A stretch of DNA of 64,000 bases from Hysterangium stoloniferum (taxonomy: Eukaryota > Basidiomycota > Agaricomycetes > Hysterangiales > Hysterangiaceae), in the NCBI GenBank assembly GCA_015178975.1, contig WHVD01000138.1, positions 1 through 64,000 of the forward strand, given 5' to 3'. This document shows positions 21,448 to 30,389 of this stretch, piece after piece. Both the position numbers and the translations under genes were made by a program. The notes under the pieces were generated by a model. It was not told where the DNA came from, did no database searches, and was given only the letters and a program-made list of their open reading frames with translations. Each line of letters starts with the position of its first letter. Position 1 is the stretch's first letter.

Positions 21448-22186
21448 TGTTACGACTGTGTCGCAACCCGACAGTCCCCGAGGTTATCGCCTCCTATCAA
21501 TGATTCAAGTCATCGTTCAAGTCTTCACATTGGAAACCGTCGGCTTCCCGATGCTGATGTATGCCTTCACAGTGATCAAACTCCGTTTACGCCCCCGTCA
21601 AAATATACTCATACTATCTGGTTAAACTTTGATATGTCCCTTTTATTATGATGATCCATTCTACTCGATGTTTCACATATGTCTATATATACTTGTAACC
21701 CTCGGACTATTTCCTTTCTTTGTAATTCCACTCTCGGTTATCTCACAGCCCCCGAACTAATCATAACCTTCCCGTTCCTAGTCAAGCTTATTTGTCAATA
21801 CCATTTTCCACTCTTCTCCTAGTTAGTATTTCCTAGATGCCGAATACTTGTATATGAACCCATTGTAGTTGTAGTTACTAGGCAATCAGAATATCGACTC
21901 AGAATACCCTCTTACATCTATAGAAGTCTCATACTAAGTACTCCGCTATCCACCTTCGTGTGTGCTTGCCCACTCTCGGTCCCCGACTTGGCCCGACACT
22001 CGACTTATCCTTCAGTTCCGATTGGTAGTTCCGCCGAAAGGTATTCATTAGGACTAGTCTTTGCCCGTCCAAAATTTAAGGACACCCGACAGAAAGTTGC
22101 GAGGGTGCAGCACATAAGCTGAAGCCAAGTCCTTCCGATCGGTCCCTGTCGGCCTACCGACATTAGTCAGTTTTCAATTCTTAACA
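21448..22186 (+). repeat. LTR (sense), 739 bp
   Basis: It runs from TGTTACGACTG to TTCTTAACA. A TATATATA box lies at about 21694, and the U5 motif at 22101-22126, 60 bp before the end. Flanking 5-mers (ACACC, GTAAC) do not match, so it is not a clean solo insertion. The first bases resemble those of the LTR at 412. Confidence 0.75.
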
Positions 22187-22189
22187 GTA

Positions 22190-22428
22190 ACAAAGGTATT
22201 CTAAAGGGTATGAGGTGACAAATAACATTTCCATGTAGAATGGGTAATGGGAGAGCATTGGAATGGAGATGGGATGAAATGACAAAAATGGAAAACCATA
22301 GTGAACCAAGTGTCAGGGTACTATGGGCAGTGACACCATAGTCAGGGGTACTGATAGCAGGAAGCCAGAGGGCAGAGAAGGTGAAACAAGGTTGTGGGAG
22401 GGCCAAATGACTGGGATCCTAATATATT
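22190..22428 (-). repeat. Antisense LTR fragment
   Basis: It parallels the last 240 bp of 60835-61601 (AGTGACACCATAGTCAGGGG, then ACTGGGATCCTAA). Only the outer part of the LTR is present. The minus-strand ORFs are not genes. Confidence 0.6.
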
Positions 22429-22812
22429 CCCCTTTTATGCCTTTCAATGTTAAACAATGACTATAAGATGATATAAGAATGAAATTATAAATGATGTCAA
22501 TCTGAGACAAGTTGGAAGTCAAGTTGGAAATCAAGTTGAAGAAAAGTCAGAAATTAAGTCAAGTAAAAAATCAAAGGAATGTCAAAGGAAAGTCAAGTTA
22601 AATATTATTGGAATTTTTATGGTGATGACAGTGTTCCCCTCTTATGACTGAGCCCATAAGGTTGAATTGTGATCAAATTAATAGTCTTGGATTTTGATTT
22701 TTCTCAGAAATTAATGAACAACTCACCAAGATCAAAGCATACTTCTTTTCTGATAATGTTTCGAGTAATAGTTGAATTGGATTCAGATTTTTCAAATATG
22801 TCAAAGTAAGTT
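22429..22812. other. AT-rich spacer with short direct repeats
   Basis: No gene. Around 22505-22610 the phrase AAGTCAAGTT(G/A)AA recurs in degenerate form several times. Otherwise nothing is recognised. Confidence 0.4.
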
Positions 22813-23600
22813 CAGTGGCTCAAAAAAAGTGTCCAAATGTTTCAGACTTTTTCAAAGAAAATCCAATAACAAATCACACAGGGCATCTACATAATCATTG
22901 TATAATGGTAGAACTGAACTTTAATATCTCAGCTACAAAATGACTCCAACTCTGTCCTAGTCCAATCAGAATTGGTGGAACTATGAGTTTTTGAAAACAT
23001 GAACACACTTGGACACTTTTTTGAGCATTATTTTTTAAATACAAAACAACAGTTCAGTACTTTGTATTGTCTTCCTTGGGGCCTAATTACAGCTTGCAAC
23101 CTTCTGGGCATACTTTCTATGAGTCCCTAACAATCTTCTTCAGTGATATTCCCACACTCTGTTGATATCTGCTCCCATAATTTCCAAATTCCCTTAGCTG
23201 GTGCCTCATAATCCAAAATCTTCCTTTTCAAGATAGTTCAGAGATATTCAATGGGATTGAGGTCTGGGGATTGTGCTAGCTAGTCCAGAACTGTGATATT
23301 TTGGTTCTTCGAACCATTCCTGAGCAAGTTTTGAGGTATGCTTGGGATCATTGTCCTATTGGAATATTAATTCCCCTTCCATACCAGAAGACCATACTCC
23401 AAAATGCTTACAAACTGTTTCACATCAATCTTTCCCTCAACCTCACAAATAATTCCAGCCCCATGCAACCCCATGCAATCCCGAACCATGATGCTACTCC
23501 TCCAAATTTGATGGTTGCTTCCACCTCTGTCTCCAAGTCATTCTCCAGGCCTTTTCCAGAAAAACTGGGAGACTTTTGGAAAATGAGATACATACTCAAA
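22813..23600 (-). mobile_element. Tc1/mariner relic
   Basis: One end is CAGTGGCTCAAAAAAAGTGT at 22813, with its inverted copy (GGACACTTTTTTGAGC) at about 23010-23026. The minus strand then encodes a decayed transposase: the C-terminal MPRR(L)QA and YKVL end near 23110-23045, the phrase for NPIEYL near 23250, and HTSK / NDPKH near 23335. Many frame breaks. The 5' part is missing beyond about 23600, where a Helitron fragment begins. Confidence 0.7.
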
Positions 23601-23940
23601 TACCTGCTGTAATAGCCCTCCCTGTGCATTTAGAGAATAAACAATTAGTTATCTGTGATGGCATGGATGGTCCAGAAGAAGTTTTGGATGCTGCCCATCA
23701 TTCCAAGACCAAGCTGATGGGATATTTTGAAGCCAATGCTAAAAATGCAATAGGTGTAGAACAGCCCATTCACTTCACTATGTTGAGTTTCCTGAATTTT
23801 CTACATGGAATGCATGAGACAGAAAATGGAAAACAAGAAACAAGGGATTTGTCATTGGACACATTCATTTACAGGACCCTCAAGTGGCCCAAGCTTCTTT
23901 TTATCTTAAAGCTGTGAAGAAAGCTCAGATAAGCCAATCT
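23575..23940 (+). pseudogene. Helitron helicase-like fragment
   Basis: The frame reads EIHTQIPAVIALPVHLENKQ and HHSKTKLMGYFEAN, and in the next frame GFVIGHIHL and ASFYLKAV. These are the consecutive conserved phrases of agaricomycete Helitron Rep/helicase proteins just upstream of the helicase domain (IPAxxxLPVHLE..., LMGYFEAN, FxIGRIHF...FYLR). At least one frameshift is present. Only about 120 codons remain and no Helitron termini (TC...CTRR) are identified. Confidence 0.75.
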
Positions 23941-24719
23941 AATGAAAGGGGTCAGCCTTATTATTTGGGATGAACAGAACCTACCCATGTAGGGCAGTAT
24001 CCCCTGTAATTTCTAGGATGGTAGTTCTCATAACACTGATATTCCAGCATGATGCATGGATAGTGGCAACTGATATTAGTGACAGAGGGCTGCCAACTCC
24101 CTCTTCATGTACAGGTGACTGTGGGGGCAATATCCTGTAGTGCACAGGGGTCAATTTCAATGACACTAGGTTTCATGATGTTGATTGATGTTGGCTGTTT
24201 CTCTTTCCCATCATTATATGTAACTAATAGATGGTGATACTAACTGTAAATAGAACAATAAATAAATTTTCAACATTATTTCTAGTGCTTTGAGTGAGGT
24301 GAAAAAGATATCAAAAATAAACCTGATACTTGTAAACAGTTGTTTAAAGGTAACCCTGTTTACTTATATCACACTACCTAAACAGTACCAGGGACAGTAC
24401 ATATATTGGTGCTTAGTATATGACAGTTACAAGTAAAGCTCAGATGGTGGCCAGTAATGCCCATACCAGTATCTATATGCATGAGTTATTACATAAGGTA
24501 ATGATTCCTGTGGTCTCCCTGTGCTAGATCTAAATACTATATTCAATCAATGTCAGTGTTATTAAAATTGAGATGGTCTTTGTGAGAAATAATGCATTGA
24601 TATGTGGGATAAGGTGTGGCCTACATAAACTGGACACAGTATTTGATAAAAAGAGAAAGAAAAATGAGGGTTAAATATTTAACCCTCCAGGTGTGGGTTT
24701 CCCTTCCCATATCAGAAGA
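23941..24719. other. Intergenic, nothing recognised
   Basis: About 780 bp with scattered short frames, none showing a familiar motif or a repeat match elsewhere in the window. Confidence 0.4.
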
Positions 24720-25509
24720 TGTCAATTTGAGCTTCAACCCTTGATGCCAGGGTGTCTGGGTGCTCAGTCCCTAGGATTCACTCTCTGGCCTCTAACACCT
24801 GGACCTGCAAACTTTCTGCATCTTGCCATCTTCCTATATTGCAATATATCCATGCCAAATCATTCCTAGAGGTCAGGGTCTCTGGGTGTTCAAACCCTAA
24901 GATTTGCTCTATGGCTGATAACACCTGGACCTGGATTTCTTTTGCAGCTGGGAATTTTCCAATCTTCGAATAAGTGTTTACTAAGTGATTCCTGGAGATG
25001 AGGGTGTGTGGGTCTTCATACCCAAGGATTCTTTCCCTGCAATCCAAAACCTGGACTTGCAGTCTTTCTGCATCTGGCCATTTTCCCATGTGAGAATATA
25101 TCTTTGCCAAGTCATTCCTGGAGGTTAGGGTGTATGGGTGTTCTGTTCCTAGGATTCTCTCCCTGGCCTTCAACACCTGGACCTGCAGTCTTTCTGCATC
25201 TGCCCATCTTCCCATATTGTAATATGTCAATGCCAGGTTATTCCTGGAGATTACAGTGTGTGCATGTTCATTCCCAAGGATTCTCTCCCAGGCTGCCAAC
25301 ACCTTGACCTGCAGTCTTTCTGCATCTGGCCATCTTCCCATATTGGAATATGTCAATCCCAAGGAGTCCCTGGAGGTCAGAGTGTATGCATGTTCAGTCC
25401 CTGGGATCCTCTCCCTGACCTCCAACACCTGGATGTGCAGTCTTTTTGCATTTGCCCATCTTCCCATCCTGGAAAATGTGTTGGCCAAGGCATTCCTGGA
25501 TGTTCCCAT
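24720..25509 (-). pseudogene. Tandem TPR domain of an NB-ARC-TPR protein
   Basis: Fungal NLR-like proteins carry TPRs of the kinesin-light-chain type as ligand-sensing C-terminus. The frame 25509-24778 (243 codons) is made of about six 42-residue units; each contains TLTSRN(D/N)LA, Y..MGRWPDAERLQVQVL and RERILG.EHP. At DNA level this is a 126-bp tandem repeat. The frame stops at a TGA after LEARE, but the next repeat continues beyond (ILGTEHPDTLASR), so one nonsense mutation truncates it. The N-terminal side is cut at about 25510 by an LTR, beyond which NB-ARC sequence continues at 26061-26316. Confidence 0.8.
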
Positions 25510-25511
25510 TA

Positions 25512-26060
25512 TGGTCTAATGACCTGTCATGTTTCAGACTCCACCTCCATTACATTCTGCCCCTAACACCTAATTTGGTGTTTACTTATTTCATGATTAC
25601 TTGTTTGGATCTCATTATCACCAGATTTGGTATTGCATACATTCTACAGTCTATATAAACTAGCTAATGTTGTGCATACAACCCAGTCAGAAAATCAATG
25701 AAGTTTTCAGACTAAGTCCTCCCTTAGCACATACCCACTTCATCCCCATCTCACAATGCTATTGACCTCATTAGAGCCTGCAGGCTTTCTGACTGGTCCC
25801 CACTCCATCCCCATCTCTCATATCACATGCTCACTATCGACCTTGTCAGAGCCCATGGACTTTCCAACTGGTCCTTCAACCTATCAACCCTTGACCTATG
25901 TATCAACTACACTCAGACTCCCTGGGTTTCCCATCCACCTGTTTGAAATTGGATGCTATGATCTCACAAGGGCACAGCCTATAAGCTGAAGCCAAGTCCT
26001 ACTGGAATATCTGCAGGTTTCTCCGGAAACCCTCCACTAAGCTTTGCACATGCCTTAACA
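25512..26060 (+). repeat. Sense LTR fragment between TPR and NB-ARC parts
   Basis: It lacks the first 250-300 bp of its family (compare the complement of 7246-8053) but keeps the promoter part, CTATATAAAC near 25652, the U5 motif at 25966-25993 and the exact end CCTTAACA at 26060. The 5' truncation means it is not a simple solo insertion. Confidence 0.75.
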
Positions 26061-26316
26061 TCCCTCTCCATTGGCTCAACTTTTAGAAACTCTGTCACAT
26101 TGTTGCACAGTTTAGGATTATGGCTAATAATACATACATGAATCCAGTGGATATGTGGCAAATAGTCTTTAACCACTCCATCCATTCCATCAGCATTGTC
26201 AAAGACAAAGAGGTATTTCTTTTGAATCTGTGCAAGCCATTCCAAAACAGCTTCAACAGACTTTTCAACATTATGTAATTTTGCATCAGGCTCATCTGCA
26301 ATAATTAAAATACTGT
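26061..26316 (-). pseudogene. NB-ARC domain fragment
   Basis: The minus frame (inside 26404-25979) reads VEKSVEAVLEWLAQIQKKY, then LFVFDNADG, the Walker B-type motif of NB-ARC NTPases, then CIISHNPKL and VEPMER. No P-loop is present. At 26316 it joins the reversed F-box exon 3 without a break in reading frame, giving an accidental chimera. Together with the TPRs at 24.7-25.5 kb this is one dismembered NLR-like gene. Confidence 0.75.
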
Positions 26317-27441
26317 GCATTCCCATATGTCCGGGAGAGTGACACAGGGTAAGAAAATCTGGAATCTCTCTCTGAGGGCGGCCTCCTTGAGTGCCAATTT
26401 CCACTGCTCCCAGGTCAAAGAATCGATATACACAAGGGATTTGTGTTCCATTATTTTATTGATGAGGTATTGCATTTGAAATAGATCACATTCCCCATTC
26501 ACGGTGAAATCCGCCTCCAACTGAACGAGGTGGTTCAATAAGGGCAGGGGGGGCAGGGTCGTACCACTTCGCGTAAGGAATCTGAAGGTGTTGGATGTGT
26601 GGGGAAGCCTCAACAAAACATTCGAATACCTCCAAATTGTTAGAAAGTAAAACCTAAATGTAACTCAGTCACGTTTATCGTATAACGGACTCATATTTTA
26701 TGTACCTAAATGTAACTAATAAACATTTATTAGTTACATCAAGTATAGATCCATAACAACCTTTACTTACCTCAGTCACGTTTATTGTATAACGGACTGA
26801 GGTAGTACTACTGTAATTCCAGATTATATACTTGACCACGTACAGTGCTAGGCACCACTAATAAGGTGTTGTGGATACCATGTGCCTGTGTCTGATGTTA
26901 CATGGTCTTGGGATCAGTCAACTTGGGCTGCATATATTTCGATGGTGTTATCGAACACAAATCCATAGAAAGGGCATTGAAGACATGTAATGAAGTCATT
27001 GCTAGGAGGGTGGGCAGGGATGCCACTGAGATTGAACATTCCAAGTATTCTATTTGCTGAGCAATGTCCAAGGGAAACCCGTTGTCAAAAGGGCTGGCAC
27101 GGGATTCGAAGCCAAGTACTAGGGAACGAAGTCAAGACAGGGTCTGTGGCTGGATGAAACCTGAGTAGTTGGGCCAAGTGTGAATTTGTAACCGTTCGAT
27201 AGTTTGATGCTTGTGGAGGAAGGTTGAGAAGGGGCTCTCTTCACATGAGTTGTGGAAATAGGGGCCCAATGTGGCATCATCATCTGGGAATTCTGGGAAT
27301 AATTTGGTATCCCCTTCGAGTGTTAATTCAACCAAGGAAGGCCAATATGCATGTTGCCAGATTACCAAAAAGTCAAAATTGGCCAGCTTTGGCACAAAAC
27401 GTAGGTGTAGATGCTTCAATGTTGTAAATTGGATTATCCAA
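26317..27441 (-). pseudogene. F-box gene fragment C, broken
   Basis: This is a third copy of the F-box family, lacking exon 1. Exon 2 sequence runs 27441-26963 and 26632-26540 (LKHLHLRF, PSLVELTLEG, RSLVLGF; a stop after PQTLS), and exon 3 sequence 26520-26317 (LEADFTVNGECDLF, EQWKLALKEAALRERF). Intron 2 and flanking coding bases are gone, apparently by a deletion between two GGTTCA copies near 26530. A solo LTR (26638-26957) splits exon 2. Confidence 0.8.
26638..26957 (-). repeat. Copia-type solo LTR with exact target duplication
   Basis: 320 bp, TGTTAGAAAG to ATCGAACA, flanked by CAAAT at 26633-26637 and 26958-26962. Removing the insert and one CAAAT restores the uninterrupted F-box exon sequence (CCTCCAAATCCATAG). 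It contains the Copia stem-loop (26768-26804) and a second partial copy at 26659-26690; their order implies the antisense orientation. Confidence 0.9.
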
Positions 27442-27484
27442 TTCCAGAAACCCTCCGATAAGCTCTCTACATGCACTCCTTAAC
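27442..27484 (+). repeat. LTR 3' end remnant
   Basis: CCAGAAACCCTCCGATAAGC and then CCTTAACA match the last 40 bp of LTR 25512-26060. Only this end is left, joining the F-box fragment to the older Copia relic. Confidence 0.55.
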
Positions 27485-27583
27485 AAAAACAATGAATGAG
27501 CAGATGTTACATAACTTGGGGTTTCACTTGGCTTATGTACATGTGAATCTTGCATTTATTATAGGCAAACTACCACTGGCATT
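27485..27583 (+). pseudogene. Older Copia reverse transcriptase, left part
   Basis: The frame reads ESCIYYRQTTTG up to the insertion point of the younger Copia; it resumes after 39387 with IIIAAIHVNDFLSIAS in the same frame. This corresponds to the region before and over the catalytic V-D-D motif, here V-N-D. The target duplication GCATT (27579-27583) belongs to the younger insertion. Confidence 0.7.
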
Positions 27584-28843
27584 TGTTAGTAAGGTAGGCG
27601 TCACTTTAATTCAGCACCTTATGTAATCATATTACTAAGTGCCAAGAGCTGCCAAATTTGCGAATCAAATTTTTGAAAAATTTATTATGAAGTCAAAAAA
27701 TGAATTGGAGTCACTATAATGGTACAGGCATATTAATTTGAGCTTGCCGTACTTGTGCAAGCATGATTGGAGGTAATGTATGATGGCCATGGTATCTTTT
27801 CATCTGGGACATCCTTGATTGTCACTGAGGGCTTTTGTTGTGCCTTGGATTCAAGGTTTTTGATGCGAGATTGTGCAGCTTTAGACTTCTGAGGCATGGT
27901 AGTAGAACTGTGCAACCACACGTTTGCCACTGTGCTGCTTATGTAATGTGTCCTATGATCAAGTGCACAGCTTACTGCACAAGTACATGTGCAGCTATAC
28001 CCTCGTTTTCTTAGGAGAATTTTTATGTAAGTAAGATAAGTACATATATTTGAATTTAATACAGCTTTCTTTCCCAATTTTAGGCCCTTAAAACAAGGCT
28101 GCCCAATATATCACGTGATGATTATGTAAGTGGCCAATACTGACACTTGCGAAATTTTGAAAATCTCAGAATCACATGGAAACGAGTTTTTAAGCATTCA
28201 GAGACTCAAAAAAAAAGTTAAAATTTGTAAGTCCTACTACTTGGCAAGGGTGAATTATTTTTCAAGTTTTAAACCTGAGAACTGGAGGAATAGATCCCAA
28301 CTCCACTTCCCTGGGCTTTAATTACAGATTATCTATGTTGTGGAAGCACAGAAAGGAGTACGAGTAGGTCACTTTTTTGCTTACATAAACAGGTGCTGAA
28401 CTAAAGTGACGCCTACCTTAATCAAGTCTTCACATAAACCGAAATCGGAATCGAACCTACGATGATGAGTATATGCGCATATATGTGCATATATTGAAGT
28501 CCCATTAAGGAGGGAATAACTCCTAATTACGAATTTCTCCTTTATGATGCAATTGACTAGAAACTTCGAGTATCAAAAATTTCCCCTATTTACTCCCCTA
28601 ATAACTCTCCTAAAATAATTAGAAAGTAGATAAAAAGTCGCAATATTTCACCATATACCTCAGTGAAGTTTACTCACTCACTCACTGAGGTATATGCACA
28701 ATCATTCATTATCATTCTATTACTTATTAAACATATTGTAGCTTCACAAACAGGTACTATAATATATAGTGAAGTTTACTCACTCACTCACTGAGCTTGG
28801 CAAACAGACTCTATCCTTTCGAAATCTTGTTTTCTAGGCAACA
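27584..28843 (+). repeat. Copia 5' LTR, interrupted by a TIR element
   Basis: The LTR starts TGTTAGTA and ends GGCAACA. The TIR element inserted after base 8, at a TA. Removing 829 bp leaves 431 bp, the exact length of the 3' LTR. The stem-loop with TACCTCAGTG / CACTGAGGTA arms is at 28654-28694 and its partial repeat at 28766-28797. 28421-28843 contains no gene. Confidence 0.95.
27592..28418. mobile_element. Non-autonomous TIR element (MITE-like), TA target
   Basis: 827 bp with inverted ends AGGTAGGCGTCACTTTAATT / complementary GTGACGCCTACCT, about 30 bp with one mismatch and further patchy pairing. It is flanked by TA on both sides (27590-27591, 28419-28420); deleting it restores the Copia LTR start. 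A minus-strand frame (28077-27733) contains MPQKSKAAQSRIKNLESKAQ and then VTIKDVPDEK, reminiscent of the N-terminus of basidiomycete DDE transposases, so this may be an internal-deletion derivative of a larger Tc1/mariner-type (perhaps pogo) element. Confidence 0.85.
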
Positions 28844-28859
28844 GGTTATGGGCCCCGCT
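28844..28859 (+). promoter_or_regulatory. Primer-binding site, tRNA-iMet half-molecule type
   Basis: GGTTATGGGCCCCGCT directly follows the LTR end CAACA. It is complementary, with few mismatches, to the anticodon stem and loop of initiator tRNA-Met (around its CAU anticodon), the primer type known for Drosophila copia. The gag ATG at 28848 lies within it. Confidence 0.75.
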
Positions 28860-30087
28860 ATAGTCACACTCGAGAAACTCGCCAATAATGACGAAAATTG
28901 GATCGCTTGGAAAAGCCGAATACTATCCATATTGGAATCAGGTGCACTGTTGAAACACATCGACGGAAGTGCACAGTGCCCCCCAGATCCTACAATATAT
29001 GTCGCAGGAACTGTATTCACAAATGATCAGTTAGATCTTAGGGACAAGCAAGAGGAACATTTGGATCGTTACCTCGCACATGAAGGACAAGTCAAAGCTC
29101 AGATCTTCCTATCTGTCGGCCCTTCTCTTATGCTCAGTCTTCAAAGACTTGGTACAGCAAGAGAAGTATGGGAGGCTGTTTGCCAGGAATTCGAGTTGAA
29201 GCCGAAAATGGCCCAAGTTGATTTGCAGTGCAGAATGCGTGCTCTAAAGTGCAAGGAAGGGGAAGATGTCCATTCCCATCTTGACACCCTGCTCGAAATG
29301 CATCAGCGATTAGCAGGCATGGGAATGAAGATAGAAGATACTGATTTCTTCAATATTATGTTGAGTTCACTCCTGGACTCTTATGATGTCATGATAAATG
29401 CAGTAACGACTTCTGCAACAGCCACTGGAACTGTTTTAACCCCAACAAGTCTAATAACAATGATCAAAGCCGAATATGAGCGTAGAAAATCAAAGAAAGC
29501 CCCAAACTCAACTAATAACAACAATTAAGCCCTCCTAGCCAATACTAAGGGCCAGCGACAAAGTATGGGCCCTAGCAGCAACTCCTGGAACTCGAGAAAC
29601 ACCTCCACAACTCAAAATCGAAACCTAACATGCTTCAATCCAAATTGCAGATGGATCGGGGATGTCATAACCGATTGTTGGGCTAAAGGTGGTGGTAAGG
29701 AGGGGCAAGGACCAAGATATATGCGTGGAAATTCAAGGCGCAATAGCACAAACCAAAGGGGATACAATACAGGCAACAACAGAAATGCAAATATCACAAA
29801 TGAAGAGTCATATGCATTTGCTAGCTCACTAAACACGGGGATTTTAACAAATGACGAAACTAGCAACAATGGTACAAAAATCGTCGAAGTATGGGACTCT
29901 GGGGCCAATTCTCATATGTCCCCATATCTAAGCTTATTCTCAAGCTTCAAAACAATAGACCCACCTCGGAAAATTCACACCACAGATAAGACAGAGTTCT
30001 TAGCCACAGGAATTGGCAACATGTGCATACAAATGCAAAACGGCAGCAAGCCCACTAACATCACATTACAAAATGTGTTGTACTCAC
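28848..30087 (+). pseudogene. Copia gag, zinc knuckle and protease
   Basis: Gag packages the element RNA; the protease cleaves the polyprotein. The first ATG after the LTR is 28848 (MGPAIVTLEKLANNDENWIA); an in-frame ATG inside the LTR at 28797 is less likely. Gag runs to an in-frame TAA (29526-29528), after which the same frame continues. At about 29634-29690 the knuckle reads CFNPNCRW..D....DCWAKGGGKEG, with the histidine replaced by D. The protease motif DSGANSHM is at about 29893-29916. The frame then runs into the Gypsy LTR, whose TGTAAG supplies a stop; it resumes at 35842. Confidence 0.9.
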
Positions 30088-30389
30088 TGTAAGGGCGACT
30101 CTCTAGACCACACTAACTCGCACTATGACTGAGTTGGGGTCCTAGCAGAGGAAATCCAAAGTGAGTTTATATCTGTCTAATTACATACATGTAGAATACA
30201 ATATTACTTACCTAGCAGAGGAAATCCGAAGAGAAAAGTCTAAGGAATCCTCGGCTAGCAGGTGACTAACTAAAGGTGCAGCTGAGTTTGAAAATGTGAT
30301 AACAACAAGGTGCCCCTCTCAGTCTTTACTTATGAAACTATATTAAGGAGAGTCAGAGAAAATGGAAAACTTAAGATTGTCCCCTGACA
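30088..30389 (-). repeat. Gypsy 3' LTR
   Basis: 302 bp, TGTAAGGGCG to CCCCTGACA on the plus strand. The polypurine tract lies just inside, at about 30390-30402 (complement AAAGGGGGGGTGA). Each LTR holds the phrase AGCAGAGGAAATCC twice, about 85 bp apart. Confidence 0.95.

Noticed and set aside
28640-28800. CRISPR-like or regulatory short-repeat array (ACTCACTCACTC copies)
   Set aside because: The copies are the two hairpin loops of a Copia LTR and recur identically in the 3' LTR; there are no spacers.
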